Origin: Paucilactobacillus vaccinostercus DSM 20634
Lineage (GTDB): Bacteria; Bacillota; Bacilli; Lactobacillales; Lactobacillaceae
Assembly (NCBI RefSeq): GCF_001436295.1
Contig: NZ_AYYY01000011.1
Span: 1 to 64,000, forward strand
Reading direction: 5' to 3'
Length of the DNA stretch: 64,000 bases
Shown here: piece by piece, positions 48,037-58,184 of the stretch
Position numbering within the stretch: position 1 is the first letter of the stretch
Layout: every line of letters begins with the position of its first letter
The notes under the pieces: generated by a model
Seen by the model: the letters and a program-made list of their open reading frames with translations, nothing else
Databases searched by the model: none
Told to the model about the DNA's origin: nothing
Program-made: the position numbers and the translations under genes

Positions 48037-50703
48037 ATGACGAAACAGTTATTACTAATTGATGGAAACAGCGTGGCCTTTCGTGCTTTTTTTGCCCTCC
48101 ACTCACAATTGGGGAAATTCACCAATCAAAATGGATTACATACCACAGCAATTTATGGCTTTAATTTAATGCTGGATCATATTTTAAAAGAAGTGCAACC
48201 AGATGCAGCTTTAGTTGCGTTTGACGCTGGTAAAACAACCTTTCGAACTGAAATGTATGATGATTATAAAGGGGGGCGTGATAAGACCCCACCAGAATTA
48301 TCCGAACAAATGCCCTATTTAAAAGAACTGATTAAAGCTTATGGGATGCATAGCTATGAATTAGCCAATTATGAAGCTGATGATATTATTGGAACACTTG
48401 CGCTACAAGCCGGGGAGCAGGGGTTTCAAACAACCATTGTGACGGGAGATCGGGATCTTACCCAGCTGTCTAGTGAAACGACGACAGTTTCTGTTACTCA
48501 CAAAGGAGTCACAGAAGTTGAGCATTATACACCTGAGCATGTATTAGAAAAGTTGGGAATTAGTCCCAGTCAGATTGTTGATATGAAAGGACTGATGGGT
48601 GATACGTCAGATAATTATCCTGGGGTTACTAAAGTTGGTGAAAAAACAGCTATCAAATTGATCAAACAGTTTGGTAGCATGGAAAATCTGTATGAACATA
48701 TAGATGATCTTAAGCCTAGTAAAATGAAGGAACATCTGATTGAAGATCGAGACAATGCGTTTATGTCCAAAAAGCTCGCTCAAATTAATTGTCAAGCACC
48801 CATTGAAGTAACCATTAATGATATCGACTATACGGGTCCGCAAACTGATGAACTAATTAAGTTTTATCAGGAAATGAATTTTCAGTCTTTTCTTAATAAG
48901 CTTTCAGGTTCTCAGACAGAACTTGATTTGACGGATCCTGAAATTAAGCAGATTGAATTTACATGCTTAGATAAAACTAATTTGGGTCAGATTCAGACAC
49001 TTGAAGGTTCCGTTAGCTTTTATTTGGAAATGCCGGATGCTAATTACCACACGTCTGAATTTGCAGGATTTAGTATTGGAGATGGGCATCGTTGGTTTGT
49101 CAGCCGTGATGTTGAACTACTCACGTCGGCACCGGTTCGTCAGTTGCTTGAGAGTGATACAGTTAAAAAAGATGTGTTTAATGCTAAAGCAATGACAGTG
49201 GGGCTGAACCGTTTGGGTATCACATTACGGCATGTTGACTTTGATTTGTTATTGGTTTCGTACCTACTCAATACCAATGAAAATAGTAATGATTTAGGCG
49301 TTTTGGCGCGTGAACATAGTTATTTTGACGTTGACACAGATGAAGCCGTTTATGGCAAAGGAGCAAAACGGGCTATTCCAGATGTGGATCAAGTTTTGTT
49401 TGCCCACTTAGCGACTAAAACACGTGCGATTGCTGAACTTAAACCTCAGCTGATTCAGAAACTAAATGAGAACGAACAAATTGATCTGTACACGGATATT
49501 GAATTGCCATTGAGTGACGTATTAGCACAAATGGAGATAACCGGTGTGAAAGTTGATGTCGAGCGGTTAAAGGCGATGGGAAGTAAGCTAATCGAGCGGT
49601 TAAGCGAATTAGAGCAGACGATCTATCAAGAAGCCGGTGAGTCATTTAATATCAATTCACCAAAACAGTTGGGTGAAATTTTATTTGAGAAAATGAAATT
49701 ACCAGTCATTAAGAAAACTAAGACTGGCTACTCAACAGCCGTTGATGTCTTAGAAAAATTACGTGATCAGGCGCCCATCGTAGATAATATTTTGTTGTAT
49801 CGACAAATTTCGAAACTACAATCAACCTATATCGAGGGGTTATTGAAGGTAGTACACTCGACTGATCAGAAAATTCATACGCGGTACCTGCAAACACTGA
49901 CACAAACTGGGCGACTCTCGTCGGTCGATCCTAACCTGCAAAATATTCCAATTCGACTCGAAGAAGGTCGCAAGATTCGACAAGCGTTCGTCCCAAGCCA
50001 TGAGGACTGGGAAATCTTTTCATCAGATTATTCTCAGATTGAGCTTCGTGTGCTAGCTCATGTAACCGGCGATCATAATCTGCAAGAGGCTTTCATTGAA
50101 GATCAAGACATTCATGCCAGTACCGCTCGTCGAATTTTCAAGCTTGGCCCGGATGAAGAAGTAGATCGTAATTTACGACGGCAAGCAAAGGCCGTAAACT
50201 TCGGAATTGTCTACGGGATCAGTGATTATGGACTTTCACAAAATATTGGAATTTCGCGAAAACAGGCGAAGCAGTTTATCGAAACTTACTTTGAAGAATT
50301 TCCTGGCGTAAAAAAATATATTGACGAAATTGTTGAGTCTGCTCACAAACGAGGCTATGTCGAAACATTAACTCATCGCAGAAGATATTTACCAGAGATC
50401 AATGCCAAGAACTTTAATCAGCGCTCATTTGCGGAAAGAACGGCGATGAATACACCGATCCAAGGAAGTGCGGCAGATATTATTAAAATTGCAATGATTC
50501 AAATGAACCAAGCTTTAGCAACTCACCATTTAAAGGCTAAGATGTTGCTCCAAATTCATGATGAACTGGTATTTGAAGCGCCTAGTGAAGAAATTCCAGT
50601 ACTTGAGAAGCTAGTTCCTAAGGTTATGGATTCGGCAGTTTCACTTGATGTGCCTTTGAAAGTGGAAAGTGCTCACGGAAAGACTTGGTACGAAGCTAAA
50701 TAA
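48037..50703 (+). CDS. polA: DNA polymerase I
   Basis: An 888-residue PolA. The 5'-3' nuclease (1-290) shows ANYEADDIIGTLA and VTGDRDLTQL, with the H3TH PGVTKVGEKTAIKLI. The 3'-5' domain (about 300-470) has lost the DxE metal ligands (SFYLEMPDANYH), so proofreading is probably absent, as in Bacillus. Polymerase motifs are intact: DYSQIELRVLAH (A), RRQAKAVNFGIVYG (B), QIHDELVFE (C). First gene of the polA-mutM-coaE-nrdR-dnaB-dnaI group; AGGAG 8 bases before the ATG. Confidence 0.98.
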   Translation: MTKQLLLIDGNSVAFRAFFALHSQLGKFTNQNGLHTTAIYGFNLMLDHILKEVQPDAALVAFDAGKTTFRTEMYDDYKGGRDKTPPELSEQMPYLKELIKAYGMHSYELANYEADDIIGTLALQAGEQGFQTTIVTGDRDLTQLSSETTTVSVTHKGVTEVEHYTPEHVLEKLGISPSQIVDMKGLMGDTSDNYPGVTKVGEKTAIKLIKQFGSMENLYEHIDDLKPSKMKEHLIEDRDNAFMSKKLAQINCQAPIEVTINDIDYTGPQTDELIKFYQEMNFQSFLNKLSGSQTELDLTDPEIKQIEFTCLDKTNLGQIQTLEGSVSFYLEMPDANYHTSEFAGFSIGDGHRWFVSRDVELLTSAPVRQLLESDTVKKDVFNAKAMTVGLNRLGITLRHVDFDLLLVSYLLNTNENSNDLGVLAREHSYFDVDTDEAVYGKGAKRAIPDVDQVLFAHLATKTRAIAELKPQLIQKLNENEQIDLYTDIELPLSDVLAQMEITGVKVDVERLKAMGSKLIERLSELEQTIYQEAGESFNINSPKQLGEILFEKMKLPVIKKTKTGYSTAVDVLEKLRDQAPIVDNILLYRQISKLQSTYIEGLLKVVHSTDQKIHTRYLQTLTQTGRLSSVDPNLQNIPIRLEEGRKIRQAFVPSHEDWEIFSSDYSQIELRVLAHVTGDHNLQEAFIEDQDIHASTARRIFKLGPDEEVDRNLRRQAKAVNFGIVYGISDYGLSQNIGISRKQAKQFIETYFEEFPGVKKYIDEIVESAHKRGYVETLTHRRRYLPEINAKNFNQRSFAERTAMNTPIQGSAADIIKIAMIQMNQALATHHLKAKMLLQIHDELVFEAPSEEIPVLEKLVPKVMDSAVSLDVPLKVESAHGKTWYEAK

Positions 50704-50728
50704 AACTAGGTGAGAAAGGAAAATACAA

Positions 50729-51574
50729 ATGCCTGAATTACCAGAAGTAGAGACGGTCCGCCGAGGACTATTAAAAATTGCCAAAGGGCGGAAAATTGCT
50801 GCGATCGATATTCACTATGAAAAAACAATTACCAATGAAAATATAGCGTGGTTCAAAGAGACCTTGATTGGTGCAACTATTGTGAATGTGGATCGACGCG
50901 GGAAATACCTTCTTTTTCGTTTTGATAATCAAATGACAATGGTTTCTCATTTACGAATGGAAGGTAAGTATTATAATTTACCCGAAGATGGAGAAATTCA
51001 TAAGCACACCCATGTAGTTTTTCACTTAGATGATGACACAAAATTGTGTTATAGTGATTCTCGCAAATTTGGTCGAATGACGCTGGTTAAAAATGATGAG
51101 GCTTTGCAAGTGGCCGGACTGAAAACCATTGGGCCAGAACCAACGGCTGAAACACTGACGGTGGAATATCTACAGAAAATTATGCATGCTAGTCGTCGTG
51201 AGATAAAACCCTTTTTGTTGGATCAAAGTAACGTCGCTGGGCTGGGCAATATTTATGTGGACGAGGTTCTTTGGATGAGCAAAATCCATCCCAAGGAGCA
51301 TGCCAATTTAGTATCAGATGAACAGATTGAACAACTTAGAGACAATATTATTCAAGAACTGGCAGTGGCAACCGAACATCATGGTACTACCGTTCATTCA
51401 TATACTAATGCGTTTGGTAATGCAGGTGAGTTTCAGAATCATTTGCATGCTTACGGAAATGCTGGCAAGCCGTGTGAACGTTGTGGCACACCGTTTAAAA
51501 AAATAAAGGTAGCCCAACGGGGGACCACTTATTGCCCGCACTGCCAAATATTAACGGAGAATGAAAATGACTAA
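50729..51574 (+). CDS. mutM: Formamidopyrimidine-DNA glycosylase
   Basis: A 281-residue Fpg. N-terminal catalytic MPELPEVETVRRGL (P1 after Met removal, E2), H2TH SNVAGLGNIYVDE, and C-terminal zinc finger CERCGTPFKK...TTYCPHCQ. Removes 8-oxoguanine. AGAAAGGAAAA precedes the ATG. Overlaps coaE by 8 bases. Confidence 0.98.
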   Translation: MPELPEVETVRRGLLKIAKGRKIAAIDIHYEKTITNENIAWFKETLIGATIVNVDRRGKYLLFRFDNQMTMVSHLRMEGKYYNLPEDGEIHKHTHVVFHLDDDTKLCYSDSRKFGRMTLVKNDEALQVAGLKTIGPEPTAETLTVEYLQKIMHASRREIKPFLLDQSNVAGLGNIYVDEVLWMSKIHPKEHANLVSDEQIEQLRDNIIQELAVATEHHGTTVHSYTNAFGNAGEFQNHLHAYGNAGKPCERCGTPFKKIKVAQRGTTYCPHCQILTENEND

Positions 51575-52166
51575 GGTATTAGGGCTGACCGGTGGAATCG
51601 CAACCGGCAAGTCAACTGTTAGTCGTGTTTTTGAAGAGTACCACATTCCGATTATTAGTGCAGATGAAGTTGCCCGACAGGTCGTTGAACCTGGAAGTGT
51701 GGCCCTAAATGAAATTCAAGCCCAATTCGGTCAGGTTTACGTTAATGATGACGGGACGCTTAATCGTCAGTTGCTGGGAACTTTAGTGTTTGGAAACTCG
51801 CAAAAATTAGATTTGTTGAATCAAATTATGCAACCTAAAATTCGTGCAGAAATTCAGCGACAAGTTGCGACACTAAAACAGAGAAAACCTAAACTGATTG
51901 TATTGGAAATTCCGCTGTTGTTTGAACAGCATGGAAATCAATTGGTGGATATTACGATGGTGGTTAAGGTGGCTCGTCAAGTGCAATTAGATCGTTTAAT
52001 GGCCAGAAATCAGTTAAGTCAGCATGAAGCACTAAATCGAATTCATAGTCAGATGTCACTGGCTGAAAAGATAAAGCGGGCAGACGTTGTTATCGATAAT
52101 GCCGGTACAGTTGAACAAACCCGCGAACAAGTGGTAAAATGGCTTGAAAACTATAAGTTTATATAA
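51567..52166 (+). CDS. coaE: Dephospho-CoA kinase
   Basis: A 199-residue kinase: P-loop LTGGIATGKSTV, then ISADEVARQVVEPG, and LIVLEIPLLFE. Last step of CoA synthesis. ATG 51567 is 7 bases after GGAG; ATG 51561 is too close. Confidence 0.97.
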   Translation: MTKVLGLTGGIATGKSTVSRVFEEYHIPIISADEVARQVVEPGSVALNEIQAQFGQVYVNDDGTLNRQLLGTLVFGNSQKLDLLNQIMQPKIRAEIQRQVATLKQRKPKLIVLEIPLLFEQHGNQLVDITMVVKVARQVQLDRLMARNQLSQHEALNRIHSQMSLAEKIKRADVVIDNAGTVEQTREQVVKWLENYKFI

Positions 52167-52197
52167 TGTTATAAAATATTGACGGGAAGTGAACTAA

Positions 52198-52662
52198 ATG
52201 CATTGCCCACATTGCCATCATAATAACTCGCGAGTAATTGATAGTCGGCCAACGGAAGATGGCCGGTGTATTAGAAGACGCCGCGAATGTGAAAATTGTG
52301 GATTCCGGTTCACAACATTTGAAAGATTTGAAGAAACACCATTATTGGTGATCAAGAAAAATGGTAATCGGGAAGAATTTAATCGAGATAAGTTATTACG
52401 CGGCCTTGTCCGGTCTGCCGAAAAACGACCATTGAGTATGGAAAAACTAACTGAAATTGTTGGAAAAGTAGAGAATAAAGTTCGCGGTCTCGGTGAAAAT
52501 GAAGTCAGTAGTCAAGTTATTGGTGAGTTTGTAATGAACGAACTGAAAGATTTGGATGAAATTGCCTATATTCGTTTTGCCAGTGTTTATCGACAGTTCA
52601 AGGACGTTAGTGCCTTCATGGATGAACTTCAGGGAATTATGGGACAACATCATGATAAATAA
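52198..52662 (+). CDS. nrdR: Transcriptional repressor NrdR
   Basis: A 154-residue NrdR: zinc finger [16 protein letters not shown]...[13 protein letters not shown], then the ATP-cone ([17 protein letters not shown]). Senses dATP/ATP and represses ribonucleotide reductase genes. GGGAAGTG precedes the ATG. Confidence 0.98.
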   Translation: MHCPHCHHNNSRVIDSRPTEDGRCIRRRRECENCGFRFTTFERFEETPLLVIKKNGNREEFNRDKLLRGLVRSAEKRPLSMEKLTEIVGKVENKVRGLGENEVSSQVIGEFVMNELKDLDEIAYIRFASVYRQFKDVSAFMDELQGIMGQHHDK

Positions 52663-52679
52663 TCGAAGGGGGAATCGTT

Positions 52680-54083
52680 GTGACAAAGGTAGACGATACG
52701 GTTAAACCACAAACTGGGTTGATCGTTTGCTTAGCTGCTGATTACCGCACGTTCTCTCAATCGACATTAGTTGAATTTTACCAACCGATCATGGGAGCGA
52801 ATGCTTTTGCGCTCCTTTTTGCGTTAAAAAATGCGGTTACTGAGCATCCGACGCTTTCTTCACGTCTTGCTCATACTAGGCTACTCGATCAACTCGGATT
52901 TGATATTACTGAATTAGAAAATGCTCGTCGTCGGCTAGAAGCACTGGGATTATTGAGGACGTACGAGACAACAGATCAGATGGGAACAGTCGTTGTCTAC
53001 GAACTTCAATCAACTCAGACACCTAAGTCATTTGTTAATGACGATTTGTTGAGTGTGTTGTTGCTTGAAGCCATTGGAGAAACTAAGTTTGATGAACTGG
53101 TTAAATCTGTGACGAAATATTCAATGGATGTGAGTCAACTGACAGAAGCAACTAAAACTTTTCTGGATACGTTTCATGTCAATGCTAGTCAGATCACCGA
53201 CTCACCAAGTATTATTCGTGAAAGTCGAGAACAGTTTGTGGTTAGTCAACCACGATCAAGTCATCAGATTCCGGCCGTTGATTTTGATTTTAAATTATTG
53301 ACACAGTTGCTGGACAAGCAACCCATCAGTAATGAGGAAATTAATAAACATCAGACGTTGATCCGGACTGAACACGTCATGTATGGAATCGATGAACCGC
53401 AGATGGCCCGACTTATTATGGAGAGTACGGATCTAGTTAATAATGAGTTGGATGAACAGCGGTTCAAAAAAGTAATTTCAACCAATTTTCAGATGCAGCA
53501 TTCTGATGAGAGCAAAACGTCCAAAGACACCGTGGCTCCGGACACTCAATTGACAGCTAATACATCAAAAACTGATCTCACGAGCAATGAGAAACAACTG
53601 ATTAAGGCCTGTGAAACCTATACTCCCAATGATTTTTTACAAATCCTTATTGGGAAAAAGGGCGGATTTGTGCCTCGGAGTAGTGAGAATGCGCTCCGAA
53701 ACTTAATTGAACGAGATGTTTTAAGCAAAAGTGTCATTAATATGTTGATCTATTACGTTATCCAAGAACGTAATAACACATCGTTATCACAAAATTTTAT
53801 CGACACGATTGCCTCGGGGTGGTTACAGGCCCAGGTGACGACCGCTACCGAAGCATTGACGCAGATTAAAGAATTTTCGAACCGTGGAAGCTCTACCAAT
53901 TCCGGTGAAAAAGCTAAGCGTACCCGATATGTGAATAAAAAGAGCGGACAGGTTCGTGAAACACTCCCAGATTGGGCCCAAGAAGGGTACCAACATCAGA
54001 GCAAAAAGGTTTCTGAGGATGAAGTTTCCAAGATTAAAGCACAACTACAAGCCATGAAACAGCAACAGGAAAGTGAGGAATAA
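52680..54083 (+). CDS. dnaB: Replication initiation and membrane attachment protein DnaB
   Basis: A 467-residue Firmicutes DnaB (helicase loader, not the helicase). N-terminal winged-helix region (TLVEFYQPIMGANAFALLFAL), two DnaD-like domains, the second at about 300-400 (YTPNDFLQILIGKKGGF, then VINMLIYYVIQERN). The C-terminus is basic and disordered (VNKKSGQVRETLPDWAQEGY). With DnaD and DnaI it loads the replicative helicase at oriC. GTG start at 52680. Confidence 0.95.
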   Translation: MTKVDDTVKPQTGLIVCLAADYRTFSQSTLVEFYQPIMGANAFALLFALKNAVTEHPTLSSRLAHTRLLDQLGFDITELENARRRLEALGLLRTYETTDQMGTVVVYELQSTQTPKSFVNDDLLSVLLLEAIGETKFDELVKSVTKYSMDVSQLTEATKTFLDTFHVNASQITDSPSIIRESREQFVVSQPRSSHQIPAVDFDFKLLTQLLDKQPISNEEINKHQTLIRTEHVMYGIDEPQMARLIMESTDLVNNELDEQRFKKVISTNFQMQHSDESKTSKDTVAPDTQLTANTSKTDLTSNEKQLIKACETYTPNDFLQILIGKKGGFVPRSSENALRNLIERDVLSKSVINMLIYYVIQERNNTSLSQNFIDTIASGWLQAQVTTATEALTQIKEFSNRGSSTNSGEKAKRTRYVNKKSGQVRETLPDWAQEGYQHQSKKVSEDEVSKIKAQLQAMKQQQESEE

Positions 54084-54085
54084 CG

Positions 54086-55018
54086 ATGGAGAGTATCGGT
54101 GATGTGATTCAAAAACGACTCAAAAATCGTAATCTCGGTCCCGCGTATGAGAAATTAATGAAATCAGTCTATGATGATTCGGATGTTCAAGCATTTTTGA
54201 CGGCGAACCAGGCGGTATTGGATAAAACAAGCATTGAACGTGGTGAAGCCAAACTATATGAATTTGTAAATGAAAAACAAAAAATTGCCAAGGGTGAGCC
54301 AACATTTGCGCCGGGATATGAACCTGTGTTAGTTGTGAGCAACCAACTGATTGATATTTCATACAAACAAACGAAGGCGTTTCAGGCCCAGCAGCAAGCT
54401 AGTCAGATGAAGCAGCGGGTTCACTCGATCAGTATGCCCAAATTAGTGAAGCAAGCGACATTTGAAAAATTTGATTTTGATGAAGAATCGCGAGTCAACG
54501 CTCTCAAAAAGGCAATTGACTTTGTTGATCAGTACCGTGAACATCCTGATGTATTTCATCCGGGACTGTACTTATATGGCAATTTCGGGGTTGGAAAGAC
54601 TTATTTATTAGGTGCGATCGCGAATGAACTAGCAAAATTCAATATCACGTCGACAATGCTTCATTTTCCAAGCTTTGCGGTTGAAATGCGCAATTCAATC
54701 GGGACGGATGAACGAACGGCAGATAAGCTGAATTCTATTAAGCAAGCTAATATTCTTATGCTTGATGATATTGGGGCAGATTCAATGTCCGCATGGATTC
54801 GGGATGATGTTTTAGGTGTAATCCTAGAATATCGAATGCAAGAAGAACTACCAACATTTTTTAGTTCTAATTTTGATATGGCAACGTTTGAAAAAGAGCA
54901 TTTAGCGGTTACGACAAAGGGTGATGTAGAAGCGCTTAAAGCTAAACGGATTATGGAGCGGATTCGGTTTTTATCTCGAGAAGTCACTATGGCTGGCGAT
55001 AATCGACGTCCGAAGTGA
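54086..55018 (+). CDS. dnaI: Primosomal protein DnaI (helicase loader ATPase)
   Basis: A 310-residue AAA+ loader. N-terminal helicase-binding domain (1-130, here without an obvious zinc cluster), Walker A YGNFGVGKTYLLGAI (about 167-181), Walker B ILMLDDIGADSMSAW (about 229-243) and sensor 1 FFSSNF. Two bases after the dnaB stop and co-transcribed. Confidence 0.96.
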   Translation: MESIGDVIQKRLKNRNLGPAYEKLMKSVYDDSDVQAFLTANQAVLDKTSIERGEAKLYEFVNEKQKIAKGEPTFAPGYEPVLVVSNQLIDISYKQTKAFQAQQQASQMKQRVHSISMPKLVKQATFEKFDFDEESRVNALKKAIDFVDQYREHPDVFHPGLYLYGNFGVGKTYLLGAIANELAKFNITSTMLHFPSFAVEMRNSIGTDERTADKLNSIKQANILMLDDIGADSMSAWIRDDVLGVILEYRMQEELPTFFSSNFDMATFEKEHLAVTTKGDVEALKAKRIMERIRFLSREVTMAGDNRRPK

Positions 55019-55028
55019 AATTTTAATG

Positions 55029-55057
55029 TTGACAGTTTTGAATGAACTTGGTATGAT
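55029..55057 (+). promoter_or_regulatory. infC operon promoter
   Basis: A consensus TTGACA (55029-55034), 17-base spacer, TATGAT (55052-55057). Transcription would begin near 55065, giving a leader of about 165 bases before infC. Confidence 0.85.
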
Positions 55058-55064
55058 ATAAAAG

Positions 55065-55229
55065 TTGAAAGATTAAAGCAGAAGCACCCGCTTCTCGCCT
55101 TAGTGATCGGAATCGCTGGGCTGATGAGATGAAATGAATGTGGTTGAGCAATTAACTGCATCGGCGGGGTGTGTATGCACCGCGCCTTTTTGCTACGTCT
55201 TTCGCTAAAAATTTTGGAGGTGTGTTGCT
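55065..55229 (+). promoter_or_regulatory. infC leader (L20-type autoregulatory leader) with attenuator
   Basis: The 5' part has AGAAGCACCCGCTTCT, an internal hairpin. The 3' part has the terminator GGCG...CGCC with GGTG-TGTA-TGCACC (55163-55186) and a T-run (55187-55191). In Firmicutes, the infC-rpmI-rplT leader is bound by L20, which mimics its rRNA site and favours termination. That this leader works likewise is an inference from position and the attenuator. Confidence 0.75.
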
Positions 55230-55754
55230 ATAGCTCAAGATATGATAGTCAATAACGGCATTCGTGCTCGCGAATTACGACTAATTGATGCCGATGGAAA
55301 CCAGTTAGGTGTAAAAAGTAAGCAAGATGCGTTGAAGATGGCTGAAAGTGCTGAATTGGATCTTGTATTAGTTGCTCCTAAGGCTAAGCCTCCCGTTGCT
55401 CGGATCATGGATTACGGAAAGTACCGTTTTGAAATGCAGAAGAAACAACGGGAAGCTCGTAAGAAGCAAAAGGTTATTTCAGTGAAGGAAGTTCGCTTGA
55501 GCCCAACCATTGATACGAATGACTTTAACACTAAGTTAAAGAATGCTCGTAAGTTCTTAGGCAAGGGCGATAAAGTACGAGTTTCAATTCGTTTCAAAGG
55601 TCGTGCAATTACGCATAAGGATATTGGTCGTAATGTCCTTAACAAGATGGCTGAAGCAACGAAGGATGTTGCAACAGTTGAACAACATCCAAAAATGGAA
55701 GGTCGTAGCATGTTCTTAACATTAGCTCCGATCTCTGATAATTCAAAAAAATAA
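55230..55754 (+). CDS. infC: Translation initiation factor IF-3, AUA start
   Basis: A 174-residue IF-3: N-domain [23 protein letters not shown], linker rich in K/R ([14 protein letters not shown]), C-domain [23 protein letters not shown]. The first ATG in frame (55242) truncates the usual N-terminus and has no ribosome site. GGAGG at 55216-55220 points to ATA 55230-55232 (coding [10 protein letters not shown]). Rare AUU/AUA/AUC starts are known for infC and permit autorepression, since IF-3 rejects such codons. Confidence 0.95.
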   Translation: MAQDMIVNNGIRARELRLIDADGNQLGVKSKQDALKMAESAELDLVLVAPKAKPPVARIMDYGKYRFEMQKKQREARKKQKVISVKEVRLSPTIDTNDFNTKLKNARKFLGKGDKVRVSIRFKGRAITHKDIGRNVLNKMAEATKDVATVEQHPKMEGRSMFLTLAPISDNSKK

Positions 55755-55775
55755 AGAGAAGGTAGGATAATAGTT

Positions 55776-55970
55776 ATGCCAAAAATGAAGACTAACCGTG
55801 CTGCTGCAAAGCGGTTCAAGAAAACTGCAAATGGTGGATTAAAGAGTGCCAATGCTTATACAAGTCACCGTTTCCACGGCAAAACAAAGAAGCAACGTCG
55901 TCAATTGCGTGGCCTTAGCATGATGGACAAGACGAACGTTAAACGTTACAAGAAGCTTATCCAAGCTTAA
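55776..55970 (+). CDS. rpmI: 50S ribosomal protein L35
   Basis: A 64-residue L35 ([20 protein letters not shown], then [11 protein letters not shown]). Follows infC by 21 bases in the infC-rpmI-rplT operon. Confidence 0.99.
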   Translation: MPKMKTNRAAAKRFKKTANGGLKSANAYTSHRFHGKTKKQRRQLRGLSMMDKTNVKRYKKLIQA

Positions 55971-56011
55971 TCATAAATTTTTATTTTTAGATAATTTAGG
56001 AGGATACCACA

Positions 56012-56365
56012 ATGCGAGTTAAAGGTGGAACAGTTACACACGCACGGCGTAAACGTGTTTTAAAATTAGCGAAGGGTTACCGTGGCGGTAAGCACCGTCT
56101 CTTCAAAACTGCTAAAGATCAAGTTATGAAGTCATATGCTTACTCATTCCGTGATCGTAAGACAAAGAAACGTAATTATCGTCAACTTTGGATTACACGG
56201 ATCAATGCTGCAGCACGGATTAACAACATCAGCTACAGCAAGTTAATGCATGGCTTAAAATTGGCTAATATCGATATTAACCGTAAAATGTTGGCTGATT
56301 TAGCCGTTAACGATGCAGCTGCATTTACTGCATTAGTTGATGAAGCTAAAAAAGCAAGCAAATAG
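56012..56365 (+). CDS. rplT: 50S ribosomal protein L20
   Basis: A 117-residue L20 ([20 protein letters not shown], then [20 protein letters not shown]). Early assembly protein of the large subunit and probable repressor of its own operon through the leader at 55065-55229. Confidence 0.99.
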   Translation: MRVKGGTVTHARRKRVLKLAKGYRGGKHRLFKTAKDQVMKSYAYSFRDRKTKKRNYRQLWITRINAAARINNISYSKLMHGLKLANIDINRKMLADLAVNDAAAFTALVDEAKKASK

Positions 56366-56379
56366 TAATTAAGTTAAAG

Positions 56380-56419
56380 TGAGATTAGGGCAATTTGATT
56401 TGTTCTAGTCTCATTTTTT
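56380..56419 (+). terminator. Terminator of the infC operon
   Basis: TGAGATTAG (56380-56388) pairs with CTAGTCTCA (56405-56413) with one mismatch, then T-run. Confidence 0.88.
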
Positions 56420-56517
56420 AGGTATTAAAGTTTGAATGGGTGGCTTGTTAACCGTATAATTGATGTGAATGTATTTTACATGCGGTACCACCCTAATTAT
56501 TTTATTGGAGATAGTTC

Positions 56518-57048
56518 ATGATTAGTGTATTTAAACCAACTTGGATGGTCAATTCGGTCTATTCAATTTCACCTGAACAACTTAAGCAACACGGTATTAA
56601 AGCTGTATTTACCGATTTGGATAATACCTTAATTGCTTGGAACAATCCAGATGGTACGCCGGAACTTCGTCAGTGGATGAAGTCGTTAGCCGATGCCGGA
56701 ATTCCGTTAATTGTGATTTCAAACAATAGTTATAAACGGGTTAAACGGGCCACGGCCACATTAGACTTACCATTTATTTCTCGGGCGTTGAAGCCACTAG
56801 GGTTTGGCATTCGGCGTGCGCTGAGAAAATTAGGGCTGCATCAAGAGGAAGTTGTCATGGTAGGGGATCAGCTTATTACCGATATGGTGGCCTCAAATAA
56901 TGCGGGGGTAAGAAGTATCTTGGTTAAACCGCTGATTCAAAGTGATGCTTGGAATACTAAACCTAATCGTTTTTTTGAGATTTTTCTAAAACGGCAGTTA
57001 AAACATAAATATCCAACGTTAAGTTGGCAGGAGGATTTGAATGACTGA
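56518..57048 (+). CDS. yqeG: YqeG family HAD phosphatase
   Basis: A 176-residue HAD IIIA phosphatase: motif I VFTDLDNTLIAWN (about 30-42), motif II IVISNNS (about 64-70), motif III region MVGDQLITDMVASNNAG (about 116-132). Starts the yqeG-yqeH-yhbY-nadD-yqeK-rsfS group. TTGGAGATAGTTC before the ATG. Stop overlaps the next gene. Confidence 0.96.
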   Translation: MISVFKPTWMVNSVYSISPEQLKQHGIKAVFTDLDNTLIAWNNPDGTPELRQWMKSLADAGIPLIVISNNSYKRVKRATATLDLPFISRALKPLGFGIRRALRKLGLHQEEVVMVGDQLITDMVASNNAGVRSILVKPLIQSDAWNTKPNRFFEIFLKRQLKHKYPTLSWQEDLND

Positions 57049-58168
57049 AACATTAAGCAATGACGAAAAATTAATTTGCATCGGCTGTGGTGCGACAATT
57101 CAATCGGATGACCCAGAACAAATTGGGTACACACCAAAGTCTGCAGTAGAAAAGGGAATTGAAAACGATGAATTGTATTGTCAGCGTTGTTTTCGGCTTC
57201 GGCACTACAACGAAATTGCACCCGTATCATTGACCGATGATGATTTTTTGCGATTGCTCAATCAAATTCGAGATGCCAATGCACTAATTGTGTATGTCGT
57301 TGATATTTTTGATTTCAATGGTAGTTTAATTCCCGGATTGCATCGTTTTGTAGGTGATAACCCAATTCTTCTAGTTGGTAACAAGGAGGATTTGCTACCG
57401 AGATCATTACGACGGACGAAGTTGATGGACTGGATGCGTCAGCAAGCTAATTTGGCTGGTATCCGACCAATTGATGTTACGCTGGTATCCGCTAAACGCA
57501 ATCATCAAATCAGCGATTTGCTAGAGTTAATTGAAAAATATCGTGCTGATCGGGATGTGTATGTTGTCGGGGTTACCAATGTTGGGAAATCAACATTAAT
57601 TAATCAGATTATTAAACAAACGACAGGTGTCAAAGAACTAATCACGACGTCGCGATTCCCTGGAACAACACTCGACAAGATCGAAATTCCATTGGATGAT
57701 GGTAAACAATTAGTGGACACGCCAGGGATTATACATCCTGATCAGATGGCCCACGTCCTTCCGGCAGGCGCACTCAAATATGTTGCACCGCAAAAGGAGA
57801 TTAAACCGCGCACATTCCAATTAAATGACCAACAGACGATCTTTTTGGGAGGCGTTGCACGATTTGATTATGTTCGTGGTCCTAGAAATGGGGTTGTGGC
57901 CTATTTTGACAATAATTTGAATTTACATCGAACGAAGTTGGGCAATGCGGATGAGTTTTATAAAAAACATGTCGGCGGTTTACTAACGCCACCGGCTGAA
58001 AATGCAGTGACTGACTTTCCACAACTAGAACGGCATGAGTTCCATTTAACAAGTAAGAGCGATTTAGTGATTGAAGGACTCGGATGGATTACGATTCCCG
58101 GTGATACGACTGTAGCTGGCTGGGCACCTAAGGGTGTATCAGTAGTTGTCCGTAAAGCAATGATTTAA
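57041..58168 (+). CDS. yqeH: Circularly permuted GTPase YqeH
   Basis: A 375-residue ribosome biogenesis GTPase. N-terminal zinc finger CIGCGATIQ...YCQRCFRLRHY; permuted G motifs with G4 GNKEDLLP and G5 SAKRN before G1 GVTNVGKST, then G3 DTPG. Needed for 30S maturation. AGGAGGATTTG upstream; overlaps yqeG by 8 bases. Confidence 0.98.
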   Translation: MTETLSNDEKLICIGCGATIQSDDPEQIGYTPKSAVEKGIENDELYCQRCFRLRHYNEIAPVSLTDDDFLRLLNQIRDANALIVYVVDIFDFNGSLIPGLHRFVGDNPILLVGNKEDLLPRSLRRTKLMDWMRQQANLAGIRPIDVTLVSAKRNHQISDLLELIEKYRADRDVYVVGVTNVGKSTLINQIIKQTTGVKELITTSRFPGTTLDKIEIPLDDGKQLVDTPGIIHPDQMAHVLPAGALKYVAPQKEIKPRTFQLNDQQTIFLGGVARFDYVRGPRNGVVAYFDNNLNLHRTKLGNADEFYKKHVGGLLTPPAENAVTDFPQLERHEFHLTSKSDLVIEGLGWITIPGDTTVAGWAPKGVSVVVRKAMI

Positions 58169-58184
58169 GAATTGAGGATTATTA

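Noticed and set aside
56436-56500. GGGTGG and GGTACCACCC before yqeG, reminiscent of a T-box
   Set aside because: No specifier stem, no full T-box consensus and the arms do not form a terminator; yqeG is not a T-box target.
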